Source: Usnea hakonensis (Eukaryota; Ascomycota; Lecanoromycetes; Lecanorales; Parmeliaceae). From it: a stretch of 64,000 nt of DNA. Where the stretch lies: the NCBI GenBank assembly GCA_013423325.1, contig BLJB01000039.1, positions 422,742 to 486,741 on the forward strand, in the 5' to 3' direction. The notes under the pieces are model-generated. The model ran no database searches and was not told where the DNA came from. It saw only the letters and a program-made list of their open reading frames with translations. Position numbers and translations under genes: made by a program. Below, piece by piece: positions 31,454 to 43,070 of this stretch. How positions within the stretch are numbered: the first letter of the stretch is position 1; every line of letters starts with the position of its first letter.

Positions 31454-34400
31454 GGTAGAATGGGGAAGTGAAGCCTAATGGAAATGGGTGCTAGTATTGA
31501 TTGCGCGTGGTAAGGTAGATAGTAGAGTGGTGTCGCAAGGGTATGTACGGAGAAGGTAAGTACGTAGGCAGTAGATTTGTGAGGTTTGTATACTTGACGT
31601 CAAAATGTCAAGATCAAGGAAATTGCAGTCGCGTGAGCGGCGGTAAGAAAAGAGAGCAAGCAGGGGTTCAACTTCGACGGTCCAACGCCAAGCCTCAAGA
31701 CTTTCGTGTCGACTGGGGGACTGGGAGATTGGAAGCCCTAACCCTAAGGTACTCTCGAAAGACGGCCCGAGGCCCCATTGTTGTAAGGAACCTTACCAAA
31801 GGGTAGGACACTACCCGAAGAGTCTTGGCGCTGCAGGGTCAGGAAATCATGAATGTTTACACATTTCATTGGAAGAATTTGTGATACTTTCTCAATCTAT
31901 GAGAAAACGGTGTGGAATGATGGGTTCATGTTATTGCGATGATGGGAAAACGAAAAAAAAAAAGATTACCAGGGGATGATTGAAAGATTGGATAATTGTC
32001 AGGTAAGGTACCTAGGTTGGGCATTAAATTAGAGCGCCATCCACACTGATGTTGCTCATACAGTCGCAGAGACATGAAGCAAAATAATAATGCAAGAGGG
32101 CAATTCATGAATCAGGATTAACGGGCCAACACATTATTCCGTACGGAGCACCAAAATGTCTTTCGGTCGAGCCAAGTGCAGTACTTTTCTGGCTGCGTGC
32201 AAACCATGCCTGGGACTGTCTTCTCCCTTTTCTTTTTCTCTCTGCATATTGCGTGTTACTGCACTAAATGCTGATGATCGATCGATTGATTGTCTTTTCA
32301 TCTCAAAAGAAGAAAGAACAGGACAGTCGAGCTAATCTCGAACGAGACTTGCTGTTCTGTATTATATCCAACGGACACGATCGGCTGTATCATGTCAGTC
32401 CAACCAAAATTTAATTTGTCCAACGGTGAGCCTTTCAACCCTTCCTGCTGCTTTCTCATCTGATCACTTTGCATTCCTCATGTTGATTTCTTAGTTGTAC
32501 AAACTATGATCACTGTCGTACCTCTTTCACCTTCGCGATTCTTTACCTAGAAGCGTATCTTTTGGCGGAATTCTCGTCTTGGTCTCTGGTGCGCAGACTG
32601 GAATAAGCAGGCATGCCACCGACCCATGATTTCGAGGGCTCCTTTTGTCCTGGATTAGTCCTGAATTCGAGCAAGCGGAGAGAAAGAATACATAGCTTTG
32701 GACAACGGTATTATACATCACAATTCGAGGAAAAGGTCAACCGAGGTCCGCTGTTCGCTCCTGTTGTTTCCATTGGCTACTTCCATCTCAAACACTTGAC
32801 TAGGTATGCTAATCATTCTTCCGTGCAGGCTAAGCTATCCCTTTTACAGTCATCTAGCATCGCAAATCACTATGCTGTTAATTCGGGGTATGCAGTATGA
32901 TGTCTACATATTTCTCTGCCCTACAGGTCTTGTGCAGTGTCATTTTCACCAGCAGCTTTTGCTCTCAAGCGTCCTAGCTCAAGGATGGTAAGGCTCTGAA
33001 TCTGGAAATCACTTTTCGTTGGACCCTTGGTGTCCTCTGCAATCAATTTCGAGCACTTTCACCCACGGATATGCAACTAACCCTCGCAGGTTGTCCTGCC
33101 TTGACTCAAACCGGGTACTCCACAAACGACTAGTCGATGCAGGAGCATTGAGGTTAAGGTCAAGATCAGCCTGTACATTAGACAAAGTCACTCTGGCCTC
33201 CAGCTCGCATCTGGTTAGCATGGACCTTAGCAGTACTTTGTGTTTCTGTATTGCCGCTGGGAGAAGCGTCCGGAGTATAGCCACTGCTGTTATATGTGCA
33301 ACATTGCCCGTTGCATATGCCGATCCGATGTCTCCTGCAGTGCGGCAAACAGTATACGCTTGCGTGTTTAACGAGCCTCGTGGATCATGGCATTGAAGGC
33401 TGCCATGTGGACTCAAGCGCTGACTTTCAGCGAGCGTCGACCTAAGCTGTAGAAGGTTCGGCTCGCTGGGTACATTGCGGTGCATCCTGGAGAGGTACCG
33501 TTGACTTGCACCAAATCATGGTTTCACAGTCAGACTTAAAGCCGTCTGACTCATGGCCTACCCCCACAACGGGTATTTACTCATCGCTGGAGCCGTGACG
33601 TATGTTGCCCCCCGAGACTCAATTCGCTCCCCTCGAGGACCTATGATGGCACTCTTTTCGTACAGCTGTGCACCTCCTTAGCATGAAACTCTTCTGAATG
33701 ACTCTTTCCCAGTCCTTTTGCCCTCTGGGTCGGCCAGCATAGATTCAAGCTCACCTGTCCCCTTCAGCCTTTTTGAACTCAGCTGTCCACAGCATATGGA
33801 CATACGTCATCCCCTCGATGCCGTACCTCATCTCTATACGCTGGTTGTACTTTGTCGTACACAACAGCAAAGGCTTCGATACTCCCATATTGCAACACGA
33901 AGGACCATGATTCCTCTCAAGTCTGCAGGTACTCTGCACCCTGGTCTGCCTGGTATTGCTCCTCTCCAGCCTTGAAAGTGAGTTCCAGTCACAGACTTTG
34001 CAGGGAAGCCTCTGGTCCCAACCTTTTGAGAAGAGATGGTACCCTCCTCTCTTCGCCTTGTCACTGAAGTCTTTCGGAATATCAATCAGACCAACGACTC
34101 AAGTCTCCTGAGATAGCCTCCCATACTGTCATCAGACACCACGGCCTACCATCCCTGAATACCGTCAACAAGACGGAAAGGTTCGCCGATCAAGTGTTCC
34201 GTGCCACGACGAGTTTGGCGCGTTCTCTACATGTCGCCGGCCTGGGAATAATGCAGTCCTCCAGCATCATCAGTGTGAAAGGTCCTCGTGGCTGGTAAAG
34301 TACTACAAGAGCATCAATAACGGGGACTCACGTCCGCAAGAGAGGCTCCAGGATAATCAAGCCTTGAATAGGGTCAGTGTTTCCTTGGATACTGCGACAT

Positions 34401-34576
34401 CATTTACTCAGCTAGTGCGGCTGGTTTGGGTCAGAGGTATTGTAGCTGTTCAGGGAACGGAGACCAGAAGTGTTCCAACCTCTCAATTTATTTGTATGAT
34501 ATCAGAATATTATGTATCACCACGTGAGGTAAGTCTCAATCCGAGGTTAATCATCAGTCTAGTAATACAGCGGACC
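31454..34576. other. 3.1 kb gene-poor spacer with a MITE-like core
   Basis: Between the Lys/Ala/Pro-rich gene and the first P450. Contains a block (31733-31829) related to the 53.6 kb MITE, a 13-A tract near 31953 and a TACCTAGGT word near 32005. Opposed ORFs at 33009-33485 (-) and 33019-33396 (+) are about 100-160 codons long but neither has a recognisable domain. I call no gene here; a degraded gene cannot be excluded. Confidence 0.4.
31733..31829. mobile_element. Diverged relative of the 53.6 kb MITE (core only)
   Basis: Shares two blocks with the 53.6 kb element in the same order: AAGCCCTAACCCTA...GAAAGACGGCCC and GGGTAGGACACTACCCGAAGAGTCTTGGC-like sequence (last part CCGAAGAGTCTTGGC identical). 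The middle is longer, with a GTAAGGAACCTTAC near-palindrome. I find no intact terminal inverted repeats, so it is a decayed or truncated copy. Confidence 0.6.
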
Positions 34577-36278
34577 TCAAACAACAACGGCGGCCTTCTC
34601 ATTTTCCTCCAACATGGTAACTTCGCAACTGATTCCATCTCTGGGTCTCAAAACCAACCGCCACATTTTCCACAGCTCAGGGTCGTCCACCGTGGTGTCG
34701 CGTTCAAAGCGATACATACTCAAAAGACAGATGACAAGACATTTCATCTCCGTCTCCGCGAATTTACGGCCGATGCAACCTCTTGGACCTTGCAGGAACG
34801 TCATGAATGCGTTGGTCGTGTGGTCGGCGGGAAGATGATCCCATCGATCGGGATCAAAGACGTTAGCATATTCACCCCAGAAAGAAGGCAGGCGATGTAT
34901 GGCGTTGGCGTGGATATATACAGTTGTGCCGGCAGGGATATCGTAACCACCAAGCTGATCGTCGGCGATGGTTTGGCGTACCGTCATTGGGATAGGCGGA
35001 ATGTAGCGCAGGGATTCGCGACATACATTGTCCAAGTAATGCAAATTGTCGGCATCGAGCTTGGAAAGGCGTTCAACGTCGTTGCGGGTCCTAGGATCAA
35101 AGAGGAAGGGGTAGTGCTGCTTGATCTCTGCTCTGAGACGTTCTTGAATCTCCGGGTGCGTTGAGAGCAGGTGAATCGTCCAAGAGACACCCGTTGCCGT
35201 GGCTATATAACAGGGTAAGCAGGTACTTAGACATCATCTACACACGAAATGATTGTGTCTTACTGTCATGGCCGGCGCCAAGGAAAGTCATCACCTGGTC
35301 GCGCATGGTATCGAAAGATAGAGAAGCCTCGCCCGCAGCCTCCAACCTCATATTGTCCTTTACGATGAGGGCAATAATATCTTTGTCCTTGGCGTGTGTC
35401 TTTTGGTGCTTCTGACGCACAATGTCGTTTGCCTTGCTAATGATTATGTTGCGGCTTTGAAGCACGTCACGATTCATTTTGGCAGGCACGTACTTTGTCT
35501 GTGGAATGAAGGCAGCGAGACCATGGAGCAGACGAGAGCTGATATCGAAAGCGAAAACGAGGCGATAGGCTTCACGGATTGGGGTTTCGGGGTGCTCGAG
35601 GGAGTCGAGGTCGGTGCCGAAGCCAGCCTCTCCGATTATGTCCAGAGTTGCCCTGTTAAGCCATTCAAGGATTTCAATCTTTGTGGTGCGCGTTCTTTGG
35701 AGGACCATGTCACGCTCCCAAAGTTTGGACAAAAGCAGGGATTTCTCCCAGAAGATGGGTGTCAGAGCCTTAATGGATTGGGTTGAGAAGCCTGGAGACA
35801 AGGCCTTGCGCTGTTGCTTGTGCGGATTGCCCTCGGCGAGTAATACACCCTCTCCTAGAATTCGGACCATCCACTGCTTGGCTCTGTCTGGCTTCGGATA
35901 GTTGTACGGGTTCTTGATGCACATGTGGTTGAGAGCATCATCGTCGGCGATAGAGAGCCGCTCCGCACCGAAGGGGAAGAAATAGCGAATAATTGGGCCA
36001 TGCTTCAGATGCCATTCTCGATTAGGTACGCCGACCTCATTGGTGATGATAGCGAAGAACTGGCCCCAGAGAGGAAATCCGGGGACTGTTGGAACTTTGC
36101 GGAGTGGAGAGACGTGGAAAGGGTAAATATATGTCCAGTATACAAGATAAACCAGCGTGCTGACACCAAAAGTGCCTGCAAAAACGAGCCCAGCTGGATA
36201 TTCAGCAAATATCTGAGCTACTACCGCTGCTCCAACTGATAGTAGCAGCAGCGGTAACATCTCCAATTTGATTGCCAT
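34577..36278 (-). CDS. Cytochrome P450 monooxygenase (microsomal)
   Basis: Heme-thiolate monooxygenase, probably ER-anchored. Exons 36278-35264 and 35202-34577 (546 aa); the intron (donor GTAAGA, acceptor TATATAG) restores the I-helix oxygen-binding motif AGHDTTATG. The N-terminus has two hydrophobic helices (about 6-50), then a proline hinge PLRKVPTVPGFP. Other motifs: ExxR as ESLRYIPP, PDRW in place of PERF, and heme loop FLQGPRGCIGRKF with the axial Cys. Complete and apparently functional. The CYP family is not assigned; the sequence is of the CYP4-like fungal type often found in secondary-metabolite loci. The upstream GTG start is rejected in favour of ATG 36278. Confidence 0.9.
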
Positions 36279-37685
36279 GTTGGCGTATCTGTTGTCGTGA
36301 TTGAGTAGCACGAAATGAGAAAAGGTGACGAGAATACCAGATGGTCGAATCTGTTCTATAATCTGGCAGTGGATGGAAGATGCTGACGGGGGGAATGCCT
36401 TGCTTGCAGGTTTCCTGCAACAAGGCGACTGATTGCCAAGGAGCAGATGCAGAAGCTGGAGCTTCAGAGATTCACGTGTAGATCGCCAAATATCCGCCGA
36501 GAGTGGGCAGGAAACAAGGCAGCGTCGTTATCCACACTTCAGAGAGACGAGGCGCAGGATACGTTAGTGGGGTCATACATAAGGTAGCATGGTACTGATT
36601 TAGGCCTTCGGCAAGTGATGGTTCGGCATGGAGACTATTTCAGACAATCTGTGCGTAATGGCACGGGACCAGATAAAGGCGAACACGCGGACACGGGGGA
36701 TGGTTCCCTCTTCGAGGCAAGGGATTGGAAGCATATCAGTAACCTGGCAGGACGGCACTTGCGCTTGGGTTTGAGAGGAAGGAAAACAATGTCGCCGAAG
36801 CCACCAATATGCAGGTGAAGGTCTTGAGGTCTGAGATCATGAGATGGCTTGCGTCAGGCTGAGGTGTCTCAGGTGAGAGGGTGAGGATACCAGCTATCTC
36901 GGCATTATGCACTTCCCTAAGTAGTTTTGAGTTTTGGAATCTTGCTTGGGAACTCGGAAGATTAGCGCGTTACGCAAAACGACTCGACTGCGCTGTATCA
37001 TGTACCTATCCTGTATTATGTATCACGTACGTACGTATCATGGGCCGACCGAGGCTAGAAGGTTCTAAGAATGTGCTAGTACCTTTGTACTTTACCTAGT
37101 CAGAGCCGAAACTAAGGTAAGTGAGTGAGTAGTGACGAGATGCATGGCGAAAAAAAGGGAAACGTGCTAACGGTTAGACTTTGGCACTAGCAAGCTGCAT
37201 GGCTAAAGTAAGTACTTAATGAGGGGTCCTTTCAGATCTGTCCGTGGATGCCTACTTACTTCTACCATTTTTAACATTTTACCTGGGTACATAGACTCCT
37301 ATCAAACTCACTTCTACCTTGGTTAGAAGGATTTTCAGGGACTCTAAAATACACCAGGTCCTCTACCTAGACTAAATTTCGAACAGGCTCGGGCTGGACT
37401 TTCAGAGATAAACACTTTGATCATCCTTTTTCCAAGTCGTTGATCTCCCTCGGCTGAACCCTAGTACGCGGGTAGGCAGTTATCAGTGCCGGTGGCAAGC
37501 GGCGAGAAAAAATGTGGATGCGCATTGGGATTGGATGGGAACGGCATGATTGTTCGTAGAAGGATCCTTTTGACCGGATGAGGTGATCCCTGCTTTCGTA
37601 TACCTTGTGAACATATGGACCTGGTATTACCGCACGAGGAAGGAAGCGGCATTGCGTGCATGTGGTACTCAGCCCAAGGTGTGCC

Positions 37686-37687
<2 letters not shown>

Positions 37688-37724
<37 letters not shown>
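37688..37724. repeat. Poly(T) tract of 37 bases
   Basis: An uninterrupted run of 37 T, equal to A37 on the reverse strand. Could be a simple slippage tract or the tail of a reverse-transcribed insertion; I found no target-site duplication. Confidence 0.95.
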
Positions 37725-38170
37725 CCTCTCGCAAGTGGAGTGGCGGGGCAAGATCCGTCAGCACACCCCCTTCTGGGGGCAGCCTGCCTGGATTAAGCCA
37801 GGACCAGAGTACCGTAACCTCGATGCATGTACCCCTACAAAGCCCCATTTCTTGTTGGGGTAAAGGATCAGCTGCGAACAGACCGAAGTGATTATGCGGG
37901 GGTCGGAAGGTCGGCCCAGGCTTAACGTCCCTGCATCTGGGGCATTTCGTTTTCCTCTTTTTCAATTTCTCTTCAATTGCAAAGATAGGAAAAAGTAAAC
38001 AAGACGGATCAAAGGAGGTCAAGAAGAGCAAGATAAAGCTAATTGTTTATCATTTGCCTTAAGTTCAAGGAAAGTAAACTAAGTACTTTATTTTAGGGTA
38101 GGTCAATTCGACTGGACTGAGCCAAGGAAGAGGAAGACTGCGAGAGCGCACTTAGGGTCACAAGCCTCAA

Positions 38171-38198
38171 ATGATGATGATGATGATGATGATGATGA
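38171..38198. repeat. (ATG)9 microsatellite
   Basis: Nine ATG/GAT trinucleotides in a row in noncoding DNA upstream of the P450 and downstream of ELO. Confidence 0.9.
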
Positions 38199-38288
38199 GT
38201 GGCTCAATAATCATTCCATTTAGGTACCTGCTGCAACTATGACAGCCAAGTAAGTAATCAAGACTTGAGGTAGAGTACATAGGTATGA

Positions 38289-38332
38289 AGTACTTTACTT
38301 TAGGGAGTGCCAAGGACTAAAGTAAAGTAACT
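38289..38332. repeat. AGTACTTTACTTTAG inverted repeat
   Basis: AGTACTTTACTTTAG (38289-38303) faces CTAAAGTAAAGTAACT (38317-38332), its reverse complement with one extra base. The loop is 13 nt. Member of the AGTAC-rich palindrome family. Confidence 0.8.
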
Positions 38333-38791
38333 AAAGTATTATTATCAAGGTACATAATCCGCCGATCGCAAAGGAAACCAGAGGGAGCCAGAGGGAACCA
38401 AAGGGAGGCACCGAGTGGGAACTAAGGTAAACTAATTACCTGCCTTACTTTACCTTAAGCGATCCCACATTTAGCCTCGAGCCTTAATCTGATCCAATGT
38501 CCAATCAGCAGCTTATCATCATGGACTGATCATCTTAAAAGTACTTAAAGTAAGTAGTAAGTATTCGAGCCAATCAAAACATAAGGTACTTTCCATTAAA
38601 ACCTCACCTCATGTACTGCTGAGAATGAGAACATCGATTATTAATCCTGATCTAAATGGTAAAAGTAGAAAATGCAAAAACCCACCGGGGTGCAACCAGC
38701 CCCCACACACGGCTCTTGTGCTTAGATACCTAAGCTTTGCATCTCAGCGGTTAATGCGATTCCATGCAACAAGCGACCCAACCGTTCACAA

Positions 38792-40059
38792 CTACTTCTT
38801 CCCTCCACCCAAGAGGTGCAGGTCGTGAGTGGTCGACACGATGCTCGTCCCCGCCGCCTTCATCAATTCCTCCGCGCAATGCAACGCATCCACAGCCGTT
38901 TCGCTAGTTTCCATCATCGTCGGCATCTTCTTCCTCTCCAGATCATGCACCGCGTCCGAGGGAATCGTCGTACTCATCGCCAATGTCGATCGCTGGTCTT
39001 TCTTGCTAGCTTTCTTGTACGTGGCAGCGTAGAAAGAAATGAAGAGGACGAGGTAGGAACTTAGAGTTGCGCAACCGGTGAATGCAGCAAATTCTTCTCC
39101 TCCGCACGTTCCGGTATGAGGCAGCGTGGGAAGAAACCTGTCTGCGTAATAGTTGTACGTAGCATAGTACACAAAACCTAATTCTAGCGTCAGCCTTGGC
39201 CTTCCCGGAGAAACCAAAACATGGCGATGGTACAGCGGCGGAGAGGCAGGGACGGACCGAGATCGATGACAAATTGTGCGATTTGGAGTCTGGTGATCCA
39301 TTCTTTCCACCAAATGCGAATACCTCGCGCAGCTTGAAAATAATACCAGTACATGACGACATGCACTGTTAGGTTCAGTGTTATAGGCACCCATGAAACG
39401 GGGGTATGCCCAATCAGCTGGGTGTAACACAGAAAAGCTGTTGCTCCGTGATGATAACAGTGTAGGAAAGCTGTTCATGTTAGCGCGCATCCCAGTTACC
39501 ACATGGCAAAGGAACGCACTCAGTGGCTTCTTCTTGAGAACGAGGAAGACAGTGTCCAGGAGCTCAAGATATTTCGTCAAATAGTTAAGCTATGTCTATC
39601 AGTCTTCGAGATCTTGACTCAATAGTGCAAGGGTCTGTGTGAACACACGTAGTACAACGTTACTAACGGATCAGTCCATCCACCCTCTCCGCAGATGGCG
39701 AAGAACAAGCCATTCTTCCAGATTGTTGGGCCCAATTGCTCGACAAAGAGTATCAGCAAGGCGCCAGAAATAGCCGTCAAGTAGAGGTTGTGAATAAGAA
39801 ATATATCATTGAGTTTGAATGCAGGACGGGACCTCATCAATTCTCGACCCCCAAGGACGATTGTATAATATGAGACGAGCATCATAACAGTCGATTTGAG
39901 GGTCAACATGGGCGTTGCCTCGGAAGTAAGGTCGAGTTTATCGGCTGGATATCCCATACCAGCCGTCCATACTCGGTCGAAAACCTTCCATGGGGATAGA
40001 TCACTCAACTGCACGGCTTTTGCATCGAATGGGCTTGGGGGACCACGACTGTACGACAT
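38792..40059 (-). CDS. Fatty acid elongase (ELO family)
   Basis: Condensing 3-ketoacyl-CoA synthase of very-long-chain fatty acid elongation, in the ER membrane. Exons 40059-39649, 39589-39520, 39470-39258 and 39177-38792 (359 aa), all GT-AG. The joins restore the ELO core: LNYLTKYLELLDTVFLVLKKK, then LTFLHCYHH with the catalytic histidine box HxxHH, and HVVMYWYYFQAARG. About six to seven membrane helices are visible. The C-terminal tail is polar and long (about 60 residues, ending LLGGGKK); the Lys-rich end could be an ER-retention signal. Substrate chain length cannot be read from sequence alone. Neighbours include two P450s and a thioesterase-fold gene. Confidence 0.92.
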
Positions 40060-41795
40060 GATTTCTGCGTACGGCGTTATGTAACCTTGACTTGAGATCG
40101 GTGAGTCGAATGTCTCGCAGACAGTGGATGGAAATCAGGCAGTTCTTAAGTGAGGTCAGTGGAGATGCCGGCGTTCTGCACTAATATTGGTAAAGCCACG
40201 CCAATATGCTGTAGAGAGTTGCACGTATGAAGTATCAAGGGGTCTGAGCCGCCGTTGGGAACCATGATGCAAGTGGCTTGCTCTCGTTGAGACGAACATC
40301 ACGGCCCACTCATGGGGATCGTTCCAACACGGGACTGTCATGAGCGCCGCAGCCTATTCTCGCATAGGCCGAAGCTGAGAGGTCAATCGCGCAGATCATT
40401 CACGCGTGGGGAATTCTATTTGTGCCATCCCACAGAGTCGTCGGGAATAAATTCAGGTCAGTCCACCGACGCTTGATGTATTCATCCATATCAGGAGACC
40501 TTTCCCACAGCCAATAAGACAAGTGATCCTTTAAAGGTATCAAGGAGTTCTCCAACTGGCGTTCACTAGTCTGAGACGAGAAGAAAGAGCTGGTCACAGG
40601 GGTCACTAGTACAAGGTTACCAGCCTATTTGTCAGACATAAATACAATAGAAGAAGCCAGTGACGTATTGGCGTGTCGTAACGAGTGGTCAGCACGGCAG
40701 TACGTCGCTACGACGAATATCAAGGATCATCTTTGGTAGCGAGATGGAAGAGACTTGTTGGGGCCATTATGCAGGAGATACGAGCGGGCAACGAAGAGAC
40801 CTATATCCGAGGCCAGGGTTTCGTTCGCTATGCGGGTCAGATGATTGGTTCTCTTGTCTTATGCACAGCCAAAACACTTCTAGAACAACGTCAAACACTG
40901 AAAATATTGACATGCAAATGGGTTTCGCATCCAGGCAAAGTCTCAAATGCTCTTGATCGACCCACCAAACTCTTGTCATATGGCAGGGCATGACAGACAT
41001 ATCGAGATGTACTCGACAGAGCTATCAATGCTCGTACGGATCTTGCGGATGTGCGGCTGCCTTGTGGTGCTGTTTTGCAAGCTGAGATGCTCTTGTGCGT
41101 GTCGTAAAGGATCCCAAATTGTACTAGCCTACACATGGGAGAATTACCGCCAGATCGACGAACGAAGAAAATGCCACAGCTGGCTCAGGCGCCTTTTCCA
41201 TTAGTAGCACATTCCTCCTGCATTGCATTAATTTAGCGCAAATGCAGCTTATTAATACATATGTGCCACCACAATTCTGGAATTATACTGACGTTTATCT
41301 TCCGCGGCTTGGTCATTTCAGAACACGAATCCTTTTGGATCGAAATGATATTTGCCTTGGATAGAAAGCCACCGATGAACATTCAGTCAATAAAAACATA
41401 GGCTGCGGTCGGAACAGTCGGTCTCGCTTGCTATGTCCAATCATTAGTCTGGGCCTTGCCTCAAGGGACTTTGATTTTCGAGGTCCTTGGTCAGCCTAGA
41501 TCCTGCCCACCGTGAATCTCCGAAGAAGAAGATCTGTATTCAGCCGTACGATCTCAAGTCAATCGGTCCGGATGACTGTCCCAATTGGCCCCCTCTGTGT
41601 TGTTGAGATGGCCCTCTTAGTGTAGTATACATTGGCTGGACGGTACCGATGATCGTCGTTACGGATTGAGGCTGCGGAACACCTGTCTTCCAACACAAAT
41701 GACAACTCCCCATAAAGCCCCCACAACTAGAAATTCCCATCCATCAAGGTCGCCGACAGTTATTGCGTACCAGTTGTTTATCTCACCAGAGAGCG
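40060..41795. other. 1.7 kb spacer with an unexplained open frame
   Basis: Between ELO and the THEM6-like gene. A forward frame at 40685-40993 reads as plausible protein (see separate entry). Otherwise no domain, RNA or transposon is recognised. It must include the ELO promoter at the left and the thioesterase-fold promoter at the right. Confidence 0.4.
40685..40993 (+). other. Possible gene remnant or unrecognised exon
   Basis: About 100 sense codons with protein-like content (SLVARWKRLVGAIMQEIRAG, YIRGQGFVRYAGQMIGSLVL). The frame opens with GTG just after an in-frame TAA, has no ATG at its head and no clear partner exon. It could be a pseudogene fragment, an internal exon or chance. No family recognised. 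Confidence 0.2.
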
Positions 41796-43070
41796 ATGCT
41801 ACTCTCACTGGAGACTCTGCCTGGAAAGGAAATACTTTCGGACACCTTGGTTTCTTCTTCAATTTGGAAGCTTCTCTGTATCGTTCTCCTCCTTGCAAAC
41901 TTGAAGAATTTACCTCTGGTCTGGCACGTAAGCATTTGTTGTTTGGTCCTCTTTGCTGCTGGTCCTGCCTAACGCCTCGACTCTAGGTTCGGTTACTCAA
42001 TGCTTTCCGCTTCGTACTTCGGTCGGAACGACCCAGGACGGCTATTGGACCTGAACAACTCTTTCAACCTCTTATCACTGAGTCGCACGGCTCTCTTATG
42101 GAACTTGACTACAACATTCACAGTGAGTGTGGGATCTCATGGTGCCTTTAGATTCAATGTCTGACGACTTGACACGTAGAGTCGAACAGCACCTACTTTC
42201 AGGACGTCGACATTGCCCGAACCCATCTTATCTGTACATTATTCTCGGCTGGAATCGAGCAGGCGAGGAAGAGTAAAGGGCAAGGAATCTTGGGTGGTGG
42301 TAATAAGGCGTTTGGAGCAGCGCTGGGCGCTGTCTGCTGTTCGTTCAGGAAGGAGATCAACCCTTTTGAGAGTTACGAGATGTGGACACGAGTGCTTTCC
42401 TGGGACCGCAAGTGAGTGCTTTTGAGCATGGAACCTCCCGATTCAGTTGGGATTACTGACTCGAGGATGTCCCAGGTGGATTTACATGGTCACCCATTTC
42501 GTGCGCAAAGATGCAGTCAAGCCGAAGTCGTTCTCTATGTACCCCAGACAAAAAAACAAAAACGCAGGCACGAGGAGTGTGGACAAAAAGGAGGACGCAA
42601 TTATTGCTTCGGCACTGAGCAAGATTGTTTTCAAAAAGGGGCGTCTCACTATCCCTCCCGAAGTGATGCTACAAGCCTCGGGCTTGCTACCACCTCGGCC
42701 GGCGGATCTCGCACTTCTTCAAACGGAAATCTATCCTACCCCAGTTAAGCGAGCTCTAGCTCAAGAAATCTTTGACGTTGGATTTCGATTTTGGGAGAAT
42801 TTTGATCTGGCGTGGGAAGCGACGAGGAACATGCTTACGCCCGAGCCGGAAGAAGTCAGGGATCAGTCAAGAGACGGGTCGCCGGATGAGACAGCAACAA
42901 AGAAGAGAGATCAGTGGACGTGGGACAAGGTAGAGAAAGAGAGACTGCGTGGATTAGAGATGGCTGAGAAGCTTGGTTCACTGGATGGATTGGCAGCAGA
43001 GTTCACGGCAGAGGCAGATGCTTTGGGCAAGCACAGCGATCTTTGGTGGTTCCTTGGACTGACATATTAA
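41796..43070 (+). CDS. THEM6-like thioesterase-fold (hotdog) protein
   Basis: Fungal relative of mammalian THEM6 and of the thioesterase-like proteins of some secondary-metabolite clusters; enzymatic activity not established. Exons 41796-41927, 41987-42122, 42180-42411 and 42476-43070 (364 aa). An N-terminal hydrophobic helix (WKLLCIVLLLANLKNLPLVWH) is followed, across the first join, by VRLLNAFRFVLR. The 4HBT-type core comes next: DYNIHKSNSTYFQDVDIARTH, then the long helix SAGIEQARKSKGQG and FESYEMWTRVLSWDRKWIYM. The C-terminal third is basic then acidic, with DQWTWDKVEKERLRGLEMAE. All junctions keep frame and restore familiar sequence. Confidence 0.85.

Larger units (their letters stand above)
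36279..38791. other. 2.5 kb repeat-bearing spacer
   Basis: Between the P450 and ELO genes. Contains a 37-T tract (37688-37724), a trinucleotide array (38171-38198), an AGTAC inverted repeat (38289-38332), three loose CCAGAGGGA-type repeats near 38378-38412 and many GTACTTTACTTT words from 37200 to 38600. The ORF across the T tract encodes polyphenylalanine and is an artefact. No supported gene. Confidence 0.5.

Noticed and set aside
31733..31752. CCCTAACCCTAA as an interstitial telomere repeat
   Set aside because: Only two units, and the same bases recur inside the MITE core at 53.6 kb, which explains them better.
33009..33485. Opposed ORFs of 158 (-) and 125 (+) codons
   Set aside because: They overlap each other on opposite strands, show no recognisable domain and no clear partner exons, so neither is supported.
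34364..35164. 266-codon forward ORF
   Set aside because: Antisense to the P450 exon with intact heme and ExxR motifs; no domain of its own.
37583..37891. ORF running through the poly(T) tract
   Set aside because: Its middle is pure polyphenylalanine from T37; an artefact of the homopolymer.
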